From the NCBI GenBank assembly GCA_009691525.1, contig SICG01000012.1, positions 1-44,418 on the forward strand: a DNA stretch of 44,418 nucleotides, given 5' to 3'. Origin of the DNA: Candidatus Latescibacterota bacterium. GTDB taxonomy: Bacteria > Latescibacterota > UBA2968 > UBA8231. How positions within the stretch are numbered: the first letter of the stretch is position 1; each line of letters begins with the position of its first letter. Positions 7,818 through 17,912 of the stretch are shown piece by piece. The translations under genes were made by a program, and so were the position numbers. The notes beneath the pieces were generated by a model. The model had not been told where the DNA came from and did not search any database. It saw only the letters and a list, made by a program, of their open reading frames with translations.

Positions 7818-9379
7818 TGGACTTTCCCCGACTCGTCACCGGACAAGAGATGACCCAACTGGACCAACGCGCCCTCCGCGAAGGCGGGGTGACCGGCACC
7901 CAATTGATGGAAAGGGCCGGCGCGCGGGTAGTGGAAGCCATCCGCGAGCGCTGGGAAGGGTTGGAGGATCTGGAGGTGGTGGTGGTCTGCGGCAAAGGAA
8001 ACAACGGCGGCGACGGTTTTGTGGTGGGCCGGCTGCTGTGCCAGGCAGGGGTGGGGGTTCAGGTCTTCCTGGCAGCCCAGCGACAGGCCGTGCAGGGGGA
8101 TGCCCGCCATCATCTAGAGAAAATGGAGGAGGCCGGCCTGCAGGCTCTGTCCCTGCTGGGAGAGGGAGATCTGCCAGCGTTCGAACAAGCGTTGGCAGGG
8201 GCCGATCTGGCGGTAGACGCCCTGCTGGGCACCGGCAGCCGGGGGGCGCCCCGTCCGGAATTCCACCGGATCATCGAGCGGCTCGGCGAGGCGGGCCGAC
8301 CGGTGGTGGCCGTGGACCTGCCTTCGGGGTTGGAGGCCGGCACCGGCCAGGTGCCCGGGGCCTGCGTGCGGGCGGTGTTGACCGTGACCTTTGGCCTGCC
8401 CAAGATCGGCCAGCTCTTCTACCCAGGCAAAAGCTATTGCGGCACCCTGGTGGTGGCGGACATCGGCCTGCCCTCGCCAGTGCCCAGCCCGCAGGCGGTG
8501 TACCTGATCAGTGGCGAGCAGATTGCCCGGCTGATCCCGCGCCGGTCCCCCGACGCCCATAAGGGCAGCTGTGGCCTGGTGCTGGTGGTGGCCGGTTCGG
8601 CGGGCATGACCGGGGCAGCGGCCCTGGCTGCCGACAGCGCCCTGTTGGCCGGGGCAGGCAAGGTGATCCTGGGCGCGCCGGCCAGCCTGCAGGACATCCT
8701 GGCGGTCAAGCTCACCGAAGTGATGACCCGGCCCCTGCCCGAGATCCGGCGGCACCGCTGCCTGAGCCTGCGGGCCCTCGGCGAGGTCCTGCCCCTGCTT
8801 TCCGGGGCCCAGTGCCTGGCCCTGGGGCCAGGGTTGGGCCGGCACCGGGAGACCGGAGAGCTGGTCCGCCGGCTGCTGGGGCGGGTGGAAATACCGGTGG
8901 TGCTGGATGCAGATGGGCTGAACGCCTTTGCCGGCCAGGCCGATAGATTGATAGACTCATCCGCTCCGCTGGTGCTGACGCCCCACCTGGGGGAGTTCGC
9001 CCGGCTGGCGGGCATGGGGGTGCAGGAGGTGCAGCAGGATCTGGTGGGGGCGGCGAGGCACTTCGCCACCGCCCACCGCCTGGTCCTGGTGCTCAAGGGG
9101 GCGCCCACCCTGGTGGCGCTGGCCGAGGGCCGGGTTTTGGTCAATCCCACCGGCAATCCCGGGATGGCCACCGCCGGGGCGGGGGATGTATTGACCGGCC
9201 TGATCGCCGGCCTGATTGCCCAGGGGGCGACCCCGGAAAATGCGGCGTGCGCGGGGGTCAATGTGCATGGCTTAGCAGGGGATCTGGCCAGGGCAGGGCA
9301 GGGGGAGTGGGGGATGAAGGCCGGGGACATCAGCCGGGCCCTACCCCGGGCCTTGGCGGAGGCGGCCGGCCGCTCTTGA
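7817..9379 (+). CDS. nnr: Bifunctional NAD(P)H-hydrate epimerase / ADP-dependent NAD(P)H-hydrate dehydratase
   Basis: 520 residues; repairs hydrated NADH and NADPH (NADHX, NADPHX). Residues about 1-215 are the YjeF_N epimerase domain, with NNGGDGF (62-68) and DALLGTG. Residues about 225-515 are the ADP-dependent dehydratase (ribokinase-like fold), with KGSCGLVLVVAGS, ALGPGLG, LDADGLN and AGAGDVLTG (453-461, catalytic Asp457). Length is normal for the fused E. coli-type enzyme. The ATG overlaps the preceding stop by one base (TGATG). A 12-base palindrome (GCGGCCGGCCGC, 9362-9373) sits in the last codons. It fits with the CinA/nucleotidyltransferase gene upstream as nicotinamide-nucleotide maintenance, though the two are not in one operon. 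Confidence 0.95.
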   Translation: MDFPRLVTGQEMTQLDQRALREGGVTGTQLMERAGARVVEAIRERWEGLEDLEVVVVCGKGNNGGDGFVVGRLLCQAGVGVQVFLAAQRQAVQGDARHHLEKMEEAGLQALSLLGEGDLPAFEQALAGADLAVDALLGTGSRGAPRPEFHRIIERLGEAGRPVVAVDLPSGLEAGTGQVPGACVRAVLTVTFGLPKIGQLFYPGKSYCGTLVVADIGLPSPVPSPQAVYLISGEQIARLIPRRSPDAHKGSCGLVLVVAGSAGMTGAAALAADSALLAGAGKVILGAPASLQDILAVKLTEVMTRPLPEIRRHRCLSLRALGEVLPLLSGAQCLALGPGLGRHRETGELVRRLLGRVEIPVVLDADGLNAFAGQADRLIDSSAPLVLTPHLGEFARLAGMGVQEVQQDLVGAARHFATAHRLVLVLKGAPTLVALAEGRVLVNPTGNPGMATAGAGDVLTGLIAGLIAQGATPENAACAGVNVHGLAGDLARAGQGEWGMKAGDISRALPRALAEAAGRS

Positions 9380-9404
9380 CAGTCTTTGGGGGATGCTGTA
9401 ACGT
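9376..9404 (+). promoter_or_regulatory. Candidate sigma-70 promoter for the tail-anchored protein
   Basis: TTGACA (9376-9381), a 17-base spacer and TAACGT (9399-9404) start just inside the stop codon of nnr. The -10 box matches consensus only at its first two and last positions. It would give a leader of about 40 bases. Confidence 0.4.
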
Positions 9405-9453
9405 ATGAAAGGTCTACAGGCCGGTTGAAGGCGGCTCTGCCTGCGGAGAGAAG

Positions 9454-9987
9454 ATGACCAGGGTCAAAGAAGCCATCGAAGAAATCATCGAAGAGTCCTA
9501 TCTGATGGGCCTGTCCGAGCAGGAGATCTGCGAGGACTTCAGGCGTTTCATCGATACCTGCTACGAAGTGCTTTACAAAAATCTCAAAAACCGCGAAGCG
9601 CTCAACGGTCTGGCCGAAACCCTGGAACGGGAGCAGACTTTTGTCCTGATGGCCGACTACGAGGAAGAGCGGCGCACGCAGTTGGGCGAAGACAGCTCCA
9701 TCAAGTCGCTCAACGAGATCTTCGCCGAAAAGGCGGCCCGCCGCAAGCGGCAGATCCTCAGGACTATTGCCCAATACGACCCCCAGCTGGTGCGCCTGAT
9801 CGACGCGCACCGCTTCCAGGGAGAGAGCAAAGAACCAGTCCGCCCCCACCTGAGGCGCGCTGCATGGCGCGCCCGCTGGCGTCCCGACTGGGACCGGCTG
9901 CGTGCGTGGTTGCTCAAAGTGGGGTACTGCGCCACCATCGGTCTCATCATCCTGCTGCTCTATCTGGGTTTTGTGGCCAGTTCCTGA
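9454..9987 (+). CDS. Unknown protein, predicted C-terminal membrane anchor
   Basis: 177 residues, family not recognised. Residues 1-120 are highly charged and probably helical (MTRVKEAIEEIIEESYLMG at the start). Residues 128-150 are rich in Arg and Trp. A single transmembrane segment at about 156-174 (GYCATIGLIILLLYLGF) is followed by only three residues. This suggests a tail-anchored inner-membrane protein with a cytoplasmic helical domain. ATG 9454 has GGAGAG a few bases upstream. It has its own promoter candidate and is separated from carB by 124 bases in which I see only a GGGGCGCCCC palindrome. Confidence 0.75.
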   Translation: MTRVKEAIEEIIEESYLMGLSEQEICEDFRRFIDTCYEVLYKNLKNREALNGLAETLEREQTFVLMADYEEERRTQLGEDSSIKSLNEIFAEKAARRKRQILRTIAQYDPQLVRLIDAHRFQGESKEPVRPHLRRAAWRARWRPDWDRLRAWLLKVGYCATIGLIILLLYLGFVASS

Positions 9988-10111
9988 GGCTGGGCGCTGC
10001 CGCCATTCGGGGCGCCCCTTCCCCAACTTCTCTGCTGCTCGCTCCGTGCCGCGATTGAGGCAGCAACCAAGTCCAAGCTGGTCTTCTCTGTCCACCCATT
10101 CCGGTTGAACT

Positions 10112-13100
10112 ATGCCCAAGCGCACAGACCTCCACAAGATCATGCTGATCGGTTCGGGGCCCATCGTCATTGGCCAGGCCTGCGAATTCGACTACTCCGG
10201 CACTCAGGCCTGCAAGGCCCTGCGGGAAGAGGGCTACAAAATCATCCTGGTCAACAGCAATCCGGCCACCATCATGACCGATCCGGAGACCGCCGATCGG
10301 ACCTACATCGAGCCGATCACCCCCGAGATCTGCGAGCAGATCATCGCCCGCGAGCGGCCCGACGCCTTGTTGCCCACTCTGGGCGGCCAGACGGCGCTTA
10401 ATACCGCGGTGGCCCTGGCCGAACGCGGGGTGCTGGAGCGCTACGGAGTGGAACTGATCGGGGCCAAGATCGAGGCCATCCGCATGGCCGAAGACCGCGA
10501 ATTGTTCAAGAAGGCCATGGACCGGGCCGGCCTGGAGATGCCGCGCGGCTTTTTCGTGCGCTCCCTCGAAGAAGCCCAGCGCCACCAGGGGGAGCTGGGT
10601 TATCCCACCATCGTGCGGCCCTCCTTCACCATGGGGGGCAGCGGCGGAGGCATCGCCTATAACGCCCAAGAGTTCGAGCGCATTGTCAGCTACGGCATCG
10701 ACCTGAGCCCGATCAGCGAGGTGCTCATCGAGGAGTCGGTGCTGGGCTGGAAGGAGTTTGAGCTGGAGGTGATGCGCGACGTCAAAGATAACGTCGTCAT
10801 CATCTGTTCCATCGAGAACTTCGACCCCATGGGAGTGCACACCGGCGACAGCATCACCGTGGCCCCGGCCCAGACCCTCAGCGACAAAGAGTACCAGATG
10901 ATGCGGGACGCCGCCATCAAGGTGATCCGCACCATCGGCGTGGACACCGGTGGTTCCAACATCCAGTTCGCGGTGGACCCCAAGAGTGGCCGCATGCTGG
11001 TGATCGAGATGAACCCGCGGGTGTCGCGCAGCTCGGCCCTGGCCTCCAAGGCCACGGGTTTCCCCATCGCCAAGATCGCTGCCAAACTGGCGGTGGGTTA
11101 TACCCTCGACGAGATCCGCAACGACATCACCCGGGTGACCCCGGCTTCTTTTGAGCCCACCATCGACTACGTGGTCACCAAGATCCCGCGTTTTGCCTTT
11201 GAGAAGTTCCCCGGCACCCCCGATGTGCTCGATACCCAGATGCGCTCGGTGGGGGAGACCATGGCCATCGGCCGCACCTTCAAGGAGTCGCTGCAGAAGG
11301 GGCTGCGTTCGCTGGAGATCGGCCGGGCCGGCTGGGGCGCCGACGGCAAAGATTTTGACCCGGCCCAGATCGGGGACAAGGAGCTGCGCGAGCGGTTGAT
11401 GGTGCCCAATTCGCAGCGGCTCTTCTATCTGAAGGCGGCCATCGCCAAGGGTTTTTCGGTGGAGGAATTACACAAGCTCACCCGTATCGATCCCTGGTTC
11501 CTCGACAATCTGGTCGAACTGCACCAGATGGCCCTGCGGCTGGCCGCCGTCGATTTTCTTCAAGATGCCGGCCTGCTGCGCCAGGCCAAGGAATACGGCT
11601 TCAGCGATCGGCAGTTGGCCTTTCTGCGCGGCACCGATGAATTCAGCGTTCGCCGCTGCCGCAAGGAGCTGGGCATCGTGCCGGTATTCAAGACCGTCGA
11701 TACCTGCGCCGCCGAATTCGAGGCCTACACTCCGTACCACTACTCGACCTACGAACAGGAAAACGAGGCCTTGCCCTCTTCTCATCGCAAGAAAATCGCC
11801 ATCCTCGGAGGGGGCCCCAACCGCATCGGCCAGGGCATTGAGTTCGACTACTGCTGCGTACACGCCTGCTTTGCCCTGCGGGAAGACGGGTACGAGACCA
11901 TCATGATCAACAGCAACCCCGAGACGGTCAGCACCGACTACGACACCGCCGACAAGCTCTACTTCGAGCCGCTGACCGTGGAGGACGTGCTCAACATCCT
12001 CGAGCACGAAAAGCCAGACGGGGTGATCGTGCAGTTCGGGGGGCAGACCCCACTCAACCTGGCCCTGGCCCTCGAACAGGCCGGAGTGCCGATCATCGGC
12101 ACCAGCCCGCACAACATCGACCTGGCCGAGGACCGCGAGCGTTTCGACGCCCTGCTGCGCCAGTTGGACATCCGCCAGCCCGAAAACGGTCTGGCCCGCA
12201 GCCTCGAAGAGGCCAGGGGAGTGGCCGGCCGCATCGGCTATCCGGTACTGGTGCGTCCCTCATACGTACTGGGCGGTCGTGCCATGGTGGTGGTCTACGA
12301 CGAGGCCAGCGTGGAGCGCTACGTGAAGACGGCGATCGCCGCCTCGCCCGACCATCCCCTGCTCATCGACCGCTATCTGGAAGGGGCCCAGGAGTTCGAC
12401 GTGGACGCCGTGGCCGACGGCCAGGAGGTGGTGATCGGCGGGATCATGCAGCACATCGAACACGCCGGCGTACACTCGGGCGACAGCGCCTGTGTGTTGC
12501 CTCCCTACGATATCAGCGAGGAAAATCTCCGCACTGTCAGGGAGTACACCCATGCCCTGGCCCGCGCTCTGGGAGTGGTGGGCCTGATGAACGTGCAGTA
12601 CGCCATCCAGCAAGGCCTGGTCTACGTGCTGGAGGTCAATCCGCGAGCCTCGCGCACCGTGCCCTTTGTCAGCAAGGCCATCGCCCGGCCCCTGGCCAAG
12701 ATCGCCGCCCGGGCGATGACCGGCAGGAGCCTGCGCGACCAGGGATTTACCGCCGAGATCATCCCGCGGCATATCTCGGTCAAGGAGGCCGTGCTGCCTT
12801 TCAGCAAGTTCTCGGGGGCCGACGGGCGCCTCGGGCCGGAGATGAAATCCACCGGCGAGGTGATGGGCATCGGCGACAGCTTCGGCGTGGCCTTTCTCAA
12901 GGCGCAGATGGGTGCCGGGTACATGCTGCCGGCCAAAGGGCAGGTATTCATCAGCGTCAACGATGCCGACAAGGAGGTGATGCTGCCCATCGCCCTAGAA
13001 CTTAGCCACTTGGGTTTTGAACTGCTGGCTACCCAGGGGACGGCCGATTTTCTCCAAGGTCACGGGGTGGAGGCCAGGAAGGTGCTGAAGATCCACGAGG

Positions 13101-13351
13101 GCCGGCCCCATATCGAGGACGCCATCCGCAGCCGCCAGGTCTGCCTGGTGATCAACACCCCTCAGGACGAACAGTCCCAGTACGACGACTTTGCCGTGCG
13201 CCGGGCTGCCATCATGAACAACGTCCCCTACACCACCACCATGGCCGGCGCCCAGGCCGCCGCCGCCGGCATCAAGGCCCTGCAGCAGCAGGAACTGTCC
13301 GTACACGCCCTGCAGGACTACCACCTCCAGCTCCGGCAACACGGGGGCTGA
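10112..13351 (+). CDS. carB: Carbamoyl-phosphate synthase large subunit
   Basis: 1079 residues, the usual CarB length. Makes carbamoyl phosphate from bicarbonate, ATP and ammonia delivered by CarA, for pyrimidine and arginine synthesis. Two homologous synthetase halves are visible: [17 protein letters not shown] near residue 15 and [16 protein letters not shown] near 568. Each is followed by an ATP-grasp domain ([13 protein letters not shown] near 170; [12 protein letters not shown] near 710). The last ~140 residues form the MGS-like allosteric domain. ATG 10112 gives a standard N-terminus ([17 protein letters not shown]); no strong Shine-Dalgarno is visible. carA is not in the window. It heads a run continuing through a lipoprotein gene to pyrK, pyrD and rlpA. 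Confidence 0.97.
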   Translation: MPKRTDLHKIMLIGSGPIVIGQACEFDYSGTQACKALREEGYKIILVNSNPATIMTDPETADRTYIEPITPEICEQIIARERPDALLPTLGGQTALNTAVALAERGVLERYGVELIGAKIEAIRMAEDRELFKKAMDRAGLEMPRGFFVRSLEEAQRHQGELGYPTIVRPSFTMGGSGGGIAYNAQEFERIVSYGIDLSPISEVLIEESVLGWKEFELEVMRDVKDNVVIICSIENFDPMGVHTGDSITVAPAQTLSDKEYQMMRDAAIKVIRTIGVDTGGSNIQFAVDPKSGRMLVIEMNPRVSRSSALASKATGFPIAKIAAKLAVGYTLDEIRNDITRVTPASFEPTIDYVVTKIPRFAFEKFPGTPDVLDTQMRSVGETMAIGRTFKESLQKGLRSLEIGRAGWGADGKDFDPAQIGDKELRERLMVPNSQRLFYLKAAIAKGFSVEELHKLTRIDPWFLDNLVELHQMALRLAAVDFLQDAGLLRQAKEYGFSDRQLAFLRGTDEFSVRRCRKELGIVPVFKTVDTCAAEFEAYTPYHYSTYEQENEALPSSHRKKIAILGGGPNRIGQGIEFDYCCVHACFALREDGYETIMINSNPETVSTDYDTADKLYFEPLTVEDVLNILEHEKPDGVIVQFGGQTPLNLALALEQAGVPIIGTSPHNIDLAEDRERFDALLRQLDIRQPENGLARSLEEARGVAGRIGYPVLVRPSYVLGGRAMVVVYDEASVERYVKTAIAASPDHPLLIDRYLEGAQEFDVDAVADGQEVVIGGIMQHIEHAGVHSGDSACVLPPYDISEENLRTVREYTHALARALGVVGLMNVQYAIQQGLVYVLEVNPRASRTVPFVSKAIARPLAKIAARAMTGRSLRDQGFTAEIIPRHISVKEAVLPFSKFSGADGRLGPEMKSTGEVMGIGDSFGVAFLKAQMGAGYMLPAKGQVFISVNDADKEVMLPIALELSHLGFELLATQGTADFLQGHGVEARKVLKIHEGRPHIEDAIRSRQVCLVINTPQDEQSQYDDFAVRRAAIMNNVPYTTTMAGAQAAAAGIKALQQQELSVHALQDYHLQLRQHGG

Positions 13352-13369
13352 GGCACGAGGGCCCCAGAC

Positions 13370-16180
13370 ATGCGCTGCAGCTCGCTGCTGCTGGTCGCCC
13401 TCCTGGTGCTGCCGGGGTGTGTGTACTTCAACACCTTCTACAACGCCCAGAAATTCTACCGCCAAGCAGAGAAAGCCCGCAAGCAGGACGAGGAGAGCCA
13501 GGACCAGGTGGGCGGTGGCCGTAAACGCAAGCGCGATACGGTCAAGGCCGCCGAGCTGTACGACAAGGCCGCTCGTGCCGCCTCTCGGGTGCTCGACGAG
13601 TACAAGGAGAGTGACCGGGTCGACGACGCCATGTTCCTGATGGGCCGGGCCTTCTACTGGCAGGGCGACTACACCAGCGCGATCCGCACCTTCGGCGACC
13701 TGGAAAAGAATTTTCCCACCAGCCAATTCTACCATCAGGCGCGATACTGGCAGGCCCAGGCCTACCAGGCCCAGGGGGCCAGCTTCGAGGCCCGCGCACT
13801 CTATCGCTCCCTGTTCGAAGACCGTCAGGGCGAGGTGGCCGTGTTGGCCGGCCAGCGTCTCGGCGATATGGCTCTTGCCGACGGCGATTACGTGGCGGCC
13901 ATTCAGGAGTACCGGGCGGTGCTGGAGGCCTTTCCCCAGTCATCGCTGCGCGCCGAACTGTGGCTGCGGCGGGGAGAGGCGCTCATGGCCCGCGCCGATA
14001 CCGCTGCCTACGGAGAAGCCCTGGATGCCTTTGCCGAGGTTCTCGAGGCCCGCCCCGCTCCAGAGTTAGGTTATAAAGCCCGGTTGAACCAGGGAAAGCT
14101 GCTCAGCGCCCGGGGTCAGGAGGACCAGGCCCTGGAGGTCTATACCTCGCTGCTAAAGGAGCAGCGTTTCCGCCGCTTCGAGGGACAGACCAGGTTGCTC
14201 ATCGGCCAGCACTACCAGGATCGCGGGTTTTATGAACGGGCCCTTGAAGAATACGGACGGGTGCGCGATGACTTTCCCCAGAGTGCCTATTCGGCCTTGG
14301 CGCTGTATTACACCGGCATGCTCTACTTCAGCCATTACGGCGACAAGGAGCGGGCCCGCGAATACCTGCAGGATGTGAACAAGGAAAAGCCGGGCTCCGA
14401 AGCCTCCGAGCTGAGCGCACAGCGGTTACAGGACTTGGGCGAACTGGACAAGATCATGACCCGTTTCCACCAGGCCGACTCGCTGGCGGCGCTGGCGGCA
14501 GCTAAGGGGGCAGTCCCGGTAGACTCGTTGGTGCCAGTGCCCGGGGATTCGCTGCAGGCGGAACCGGCCGACACGACCCAGACCGCCCTGGCGGACTCGG
14601 CGGCTGGGGACTCGCTGGTCTTGCTGGGTGAGGTGCCCGAGGTCGTTCCGGTAGACTCCCTGTCCGCAGCGTTGGGCGACGCGCTGCCCGTCCCCGTTGC
14701 CGCCTCCCCGCCAGCGGTGGCCCAACCCGATTCGGCGCGGCTGGCCGATCTGTTTTCCGTGGCCGAGATCTACCGGTCCAAACTGATCCAGCCGGATTCG
14801 GCCACCCACTACTACCAGCAGATCGCCGAGCGATTCCCGGCCGTCCCACAGCAGCCCAGGGTGTGGTACAGCCTGGCCTGGATAGCGCGGGAAATGAAGG
14901 GGGACCCTGCTGCCGCCGACTCCCTGCTGGAACGCCTCATCGCCACCTACCCGCTCTCCGAACACGCCAACGCCGCGCGCCGTCTGCTGGGACTAGAGGA
15001 GGAACTGAGCCTGGAGGAGGAAGCCGCCGCCCAGTTCGCTCTCGTCGAGGAACGGCGCCTGGCCGAGGGGCTCGAACCGGCCGCGTATCTACCCTTGCTC
15101 GACAGCCTCAGCCACCAGTACGCCGAGACTCGGGCTGGGGCCAAGGCCGCATACCTGGCCGCCTGGACCTACGAAAATGTCCAGGGCGACACCGCCGCTG
15201 CCGAGGAGCGCTACACGCGGCTGGCGGCCGAACATCCAGGTTCGGATTTCGCCCGCCTGGCTGAGGCGCGGCGCAAGTCCAGGGAAGACGGGGCGCTAGA
15301 AAAGTTAGAGCGGGGGATCAAGATCCTGGCCAGAGGACTGAGTCCGGGAGAGCGGCTCACGGTCTTTGCCGTGGAACCCAATTCGAGCGATTCACTCTCG
15401 CTGGCGCGCAAGTACCTGGGCTTTGGGGTCAGGGCCCACCAGCGCGGGGATCTGCAGACGGCCCGCAAACAGTATGAGTTGGCACTGGAACACCAGGAGC
15501 GTCTCCCCGCCGCGCTCAACCGATTGGGCCAGATCATGGTCCAGGAAGGGTACTCCGAAGATGCGAGCGAATACTACCGCAAGGCCCTGCGCTACGAACC
15601 CGGTTCGGTGCCGGCCTGCTACGGCCTCTTAGCCGCCTTTACGGCCGCCGGCCAGGAGGATTCGGCCAATCACTACCTGCGTGAGGTGGCCAGGCGTGAC
15701 CGCCGCAACCCCCAGGTGCAGTTGCTGCTGGAGCGTTACCCGACCCTATCCGGGGCCGAGCCGGAAAACCTGGACCGCCGCAGCCTGGAGGAGCTGGAAT
15801 TGAAGCAAGAGGACGACTGGAAATTGTCAGCAGACTTCCTGGGCCTGAGTGCTTTGCCGGTGGTGCGGGAGAGCATCACCCCCCAGTACCCCCAGGCGGT
15901 GACCGACACCGTGCAGGTGATCCTCGACATCCTGGTAGCCACCGATGGCAAACCCGCACGGGTTGAAGTGTTTCGCGGGGAGGAACCTTTTGGCGAGGCG
16001 GCGATGGAAGCGGCCCGCAAGTATTCTTTTTATCCGGCCATCGACAAGAATGACAAGGAAGTGCGGACCTGGGTGGAAGTGGTGGTGAGTTTTGTGCCGC
16101 CGCCCAAACCCGCCGAGGTGGCCGCCGGTGCCAAGTCTGAGCCCGCTGTTCAGGAGCAGGGCGGCCAGGGTCTGGAATAG
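13370..16180 (+). CDS. Large TPR lipoprotein with C-terminal TonB-like domain
   Basis: 936 residues. Signal peptide with lipobox LPGC (Cys17) followed by VYFNTFYNAQKFYRQAE, a start I associate with outer-membrane TPR lipoproteins of FCB-group-type bacteria. Residues about 30-350 are BamD/YbgF-like TPRs. About 365-450 is a Pro/Asp/Ser-rich linker with repeated PVDSL-type units. About 450-820 holds more TPRs. Residues about 834-910 (TPQYPQAVTDTVQVILDIL, GEAAMEAARKYSFYPA) match the C-terminal domain of TonB-family proteins. It probably acts at the periplasmic face of an envelope, as a scaffold or energy-coupling partner; the exact role is inference. It lies 18 bases after carB and 9 before pyrK, an unexpected place for an envelope gene. 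Confidence 0.82.
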   Translation: MRCSSLLLVALLVLPGCVYFNTFYNAQKFYRQAEKARKQDEESQDQVGGGRKRKRDTVKAAELYDKAARAASRVLDEYKESDRVDDAMFLMGRAFYWQGDYTSAIRTFGDLEKNFPTSQFYHQARYWQAQAYQAQGASFEARALYRSLFEDRQGEVAVLAGQRLGDMALADGDYVAAIQEYRAVLEAFPQSSLRAELWLRRGEALMARADTAAYGEALDAFAEVLEARPAPELGYKARLNQGKLLSARGQEDQALEVYTSLLKEQRFRRFEGQTRLLIGQHYQDRGFYERALEEYGRVRDDFPQSAYSALALYYTGMLYFSHYGDKERAREYLQDVNKEKPGSEASELSAQRLQDLGELDKIMTRFHQADSLAALAAAKGAVPVDSLVPVPGDSLQAEPADTTQTALADSAAGDSLVLLGEVPEVVPVDSLSAALGDALPVPVAASPPAVAQPDSARLADLFSVAEIYRSKLIQPDSATHYYQQIAERFPAVPQQPRVWYSLAWIAREMKGDPAAADSLLERLIATYPLSEHANAARRLLGLEEELSLEEEAAAQFALVEERRLAEGLEPAAYLPLLDSLSHQYAETRAGAKAAYLAAWTYENVQGDTAAAEERYTRLAAEHPGSDFARLAEARRKSREDGALEKLERGIKILARGLSPGERLTVFAVEPNSSDSLSLARKYLGFGVRAHQRGDLQTARKQYELALEHQERLPAALNRLGQIMVQEGYSEDASEYYRKALRYEPGSVPACYGLLAAFTAAGQEDSANHYLREVARRDRRNPQVQLLLERYPTLSGAEPENLDRRSLEELELKQEDDWKLSADFLGLSALPVVRESITPQYPQAVTDTVQVILDILVATDGKPARVEVFRGEEPFGEAAMEAARKYSFYPAIDKNDKEVRTWVEVVVSFVPPPKPAEVAAGAKSEPAVQEQGGQGLE

Positions 16181-16189
16181 GGAGCGAGC

Positions 16190-16987
16190 ATGCTGGACGA
16201 GAGAGCAACTGTCTTGTTGAACCGCCAGGTGGCCGAGGGATTTTACCTGCTGCGCCTGGAGGCGCCGGATCTAGCTGCCACCGCCGAACCGGGGCAATTC
16301 ACCTCCCTGCGGGTGAGCGATCAGCTGGTGCCGCTGCTGCGCATTCCGCTCAGCTTCAGCGCGGTGGATAGCCAGAGCGGCACTGTCGAGCTGCTCTACG
16401 AGGCTCGGGGCTCCAAATCGCGGCTGCTGAGCCAGGTGCGCGACCAGCAGACCCTGTCCTGCCTCGGACCGCTGGGCAAAGGGTTTACCCAGCCTGCAGC
16501 GGGCCAAAGGGTGGTGCTGGTAGGCGGGGGCATCGGCCTGCCGCCCTTGCTCTTCATGGGCGCCAGGTTGCGCCAGCAGGGACACCATGAGGCGGTGCTG
16601 CTGGCCGGAGCCCGCAACGCGGCCAAACACCTGCCCCTGGCCGATCTGCAGCTGGCGGTGCCGCAGGTGCGCCTGGCCACCGATGACGGCAGTTTGGGAC
16701 ACGGCGGCCTAGTCACTGAGTTGTTGGCTGAGGAACTGGCGGTTGCCCCCGGCAGTATGGTCTGCGCCTGCGGCCCGCACGGCATGATGGCGGCGGTGGC
16801 CGGCCTGTGCCGTCGGCGAGGGGTGCCCTGCCAGGTCTCCCTTGAGGAATACATGGCCTGCGGTTTCGGGGTGTGTGTGGGGTGTGTGGTCGAAACGGCC
16901 TCCGGAGAAGGTTATGGGCGCTACCAGAGGATCTGCGTCGACGGCCCGGTCTTCGATGCCCTGCGGGTGCGCTGGGAGGAGGGATGA
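16190..16987 (+). CDS. pyrK: Dihydroorotate dehydrogenase B electron-transfer subunit
   Basis: 265 residues. PyrK passes electrons from the PyrD subunit to NAD+ through FAD and a [2Fe-2S] cluster. Visible features are an FAD-binding RIPLSFS segment (51-57), a GGGIGLPPL nucleotide-binding loop (112-120), and four cluster cysteines, Cys224, Cys229, Cys232 (in EYMACGFGVCVGC) and Cys249 (RICVDGPVF). ATG 16190 has GGGAGCGA just upstream. The stop codon overlaps the start region of pyrD, the usual pairing for a class 1B enzyme. Confidence 0.95.
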   Translation: MLDERATVLLNRQVAEGFYLLRLEAPDLAATAEPGQFTSLRVSDQLVPLLRIPLSFSAVDSQSGTVELLYEARGSKSRLLSQVRDQQTLSCLGPLGKGFTQPAAGQRVVLVGGGIGLPPLLFMGARLRQQGHHEAVLLAGARNAAKHLPLADLQLAVPQVRLATDDGSLGHGGLVTELLAEELAVAPGSMVCACGPHGMMAAVAGLCRRRGVPCQVSLEEYMACGFGVCVGCVVETASGEGYGRYQRICVDGPVFDALRVRWEEG

Positions 16988-17898
16988 TGGTCGATCTGAG
17001 CGTGGAATTCGCCGGCATTTGTTTCCGCAACCCGGTGTTGCTGGCCTCGGGCACCTGCGGCTACGGGGAGGAGTTACAGTCCCTGGCCGATCTAAGCCAT
17101 GTCGGCGGGTTGGTGAGCAAGACCATCACGCCCGAAGCGCGCGCCGGAAATAAACCCCCGCGTATCGTCGAGACCCCGGCGGGTATGCTCAATTCCATCG
17201 GCCTGCAAAACCCCGGTCTGGAGGGCTTCATCCGCGACAAATGGCCCTACCTCGCCGGCCTCGACACCCAGGTGGTGGTCAATATCGCCGCCCCCACGCC
17301 TGAGCAGCACGGCGAGATGGCTGCCCGGCTCGACGCGCTGCCCGGCATCGCCGCTCTGGAGATCAACATCTCCTCGCCCAATATGAAGGACGGCGGCATG
17401 TTTTTCGGCTGTAACCCGCGCGCCGCCGCCGAGGTGATTGCCGCCGTGCGCCGCGCCACCCGGCTGCCGGTGATCGCCAAACTGACCCCCAACGTCACCG
17501 ACATTGCGGCCGTGGCCAAGGCGGTGGAGGAGGCTGGGGCCGACGGCATCTCGCTGATCAACACCCTGCTGGGCATGGCTATCGATGTGGAGCGCCGCCG
17601 GCCGGTGCTGGGCAATATAACGGGAGGGCTCTCCGGGCCGGCCATCAAGCCGGTAGCCTTGGCCATGGTGTGGAAGGTGCGACAGGCGGTGCGTCTGCCC
17701 CTGATGGGGCTGGGCGGCATCAGCACGGCCACCGACGCTCTGGAGTTCATGCTGGCCGGGGCGACGGTAGTGCAGGTGGGGACCGCGACTTTTTTTAATC
17801 CCGGGGCGGCGGTGGAAATCGTCGAGGGCCTGGCCGCTTACTGCACCTCCCACGGCATCGAGCGCCTGGCGACGCTGGTCGGGGCACTGCAGGTCTGA
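16987..17898 (+). CDS. pyrD: Dihydroorotate dehydrogenase class 1B catalytic subunit, Ser at catalytic position
   Basis: 303 residues; oxidises dihydroorotate to orotate using FMN, partnered with PyrK. Family landmarks are NPVLLASGTCGYG, TPAGMLNSIGLQNPG, KLTPNVTDIAAVAKAVEEAG, INTLLGMAID and NITGGLSGPAIKPVAL. The conserved NISCPNVKxGG loop reads NISSPNMKDGG, so the expected catalytic Cys is Ser130 (codon 17374-17376), as in class 2 enzymes. A Cys occurs at 142 (FFGCNP), where relatives usually have FGTDP. Two ATGs are possible, 16984 and 16987; the second sits six bases after GGAGGA. The identification rests on sequence and on the adjacent pyrK. Activity with Ser is not certain. Confidence 0.93.
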   Translation: MVDLSVEFAGICFRNPVLLASGTCGYGEELQSLADLSHVGGLVSKTITPEARAGNKPPRIVETPAGMLNSIGLQNPGLEGFIRDKWPYLAGLDTQVVVNIAAPTPEQHGEMAARLDALPGIAALEINISSPNMKDGGMFFGCNPRAAAEVIAAVRRATRLPVIAKLTPNVTDIAAVAKAVEEAGADGISLINTLLGMAIDVERRRPVLGNITGGLSGPAIKPVALAMVWKVRQAVRLPLMGLGGISTATDALEFMLAGATVVQVGTATFFNPGAAVEIVEGLAAYCTSHGIERLATLVGALQV

Positions 17899-17912
17899 AC
17901 CCAGAGGCTGCG

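Noticed and set aside
9988..10111. Regulatory leader or riboswitch before carB
   Set aside because: Only a short GC palindrome was visible; no pyrimidine-responsive or attenuator structure could be built convincingly.
8434..10170. 578-codon minus-strand frame opposite nnr and the tail-anchored gene
   Set aside because: Antisense to well-supported genes, no domain recognised, composition-driven.
14520..14720. PVDSL-type repeats as a tandem DNA repeat
   Set aside because: The similarity is at the protein level in a Pro/Asp/Ser-rich linker; the DNA copies are divergent.
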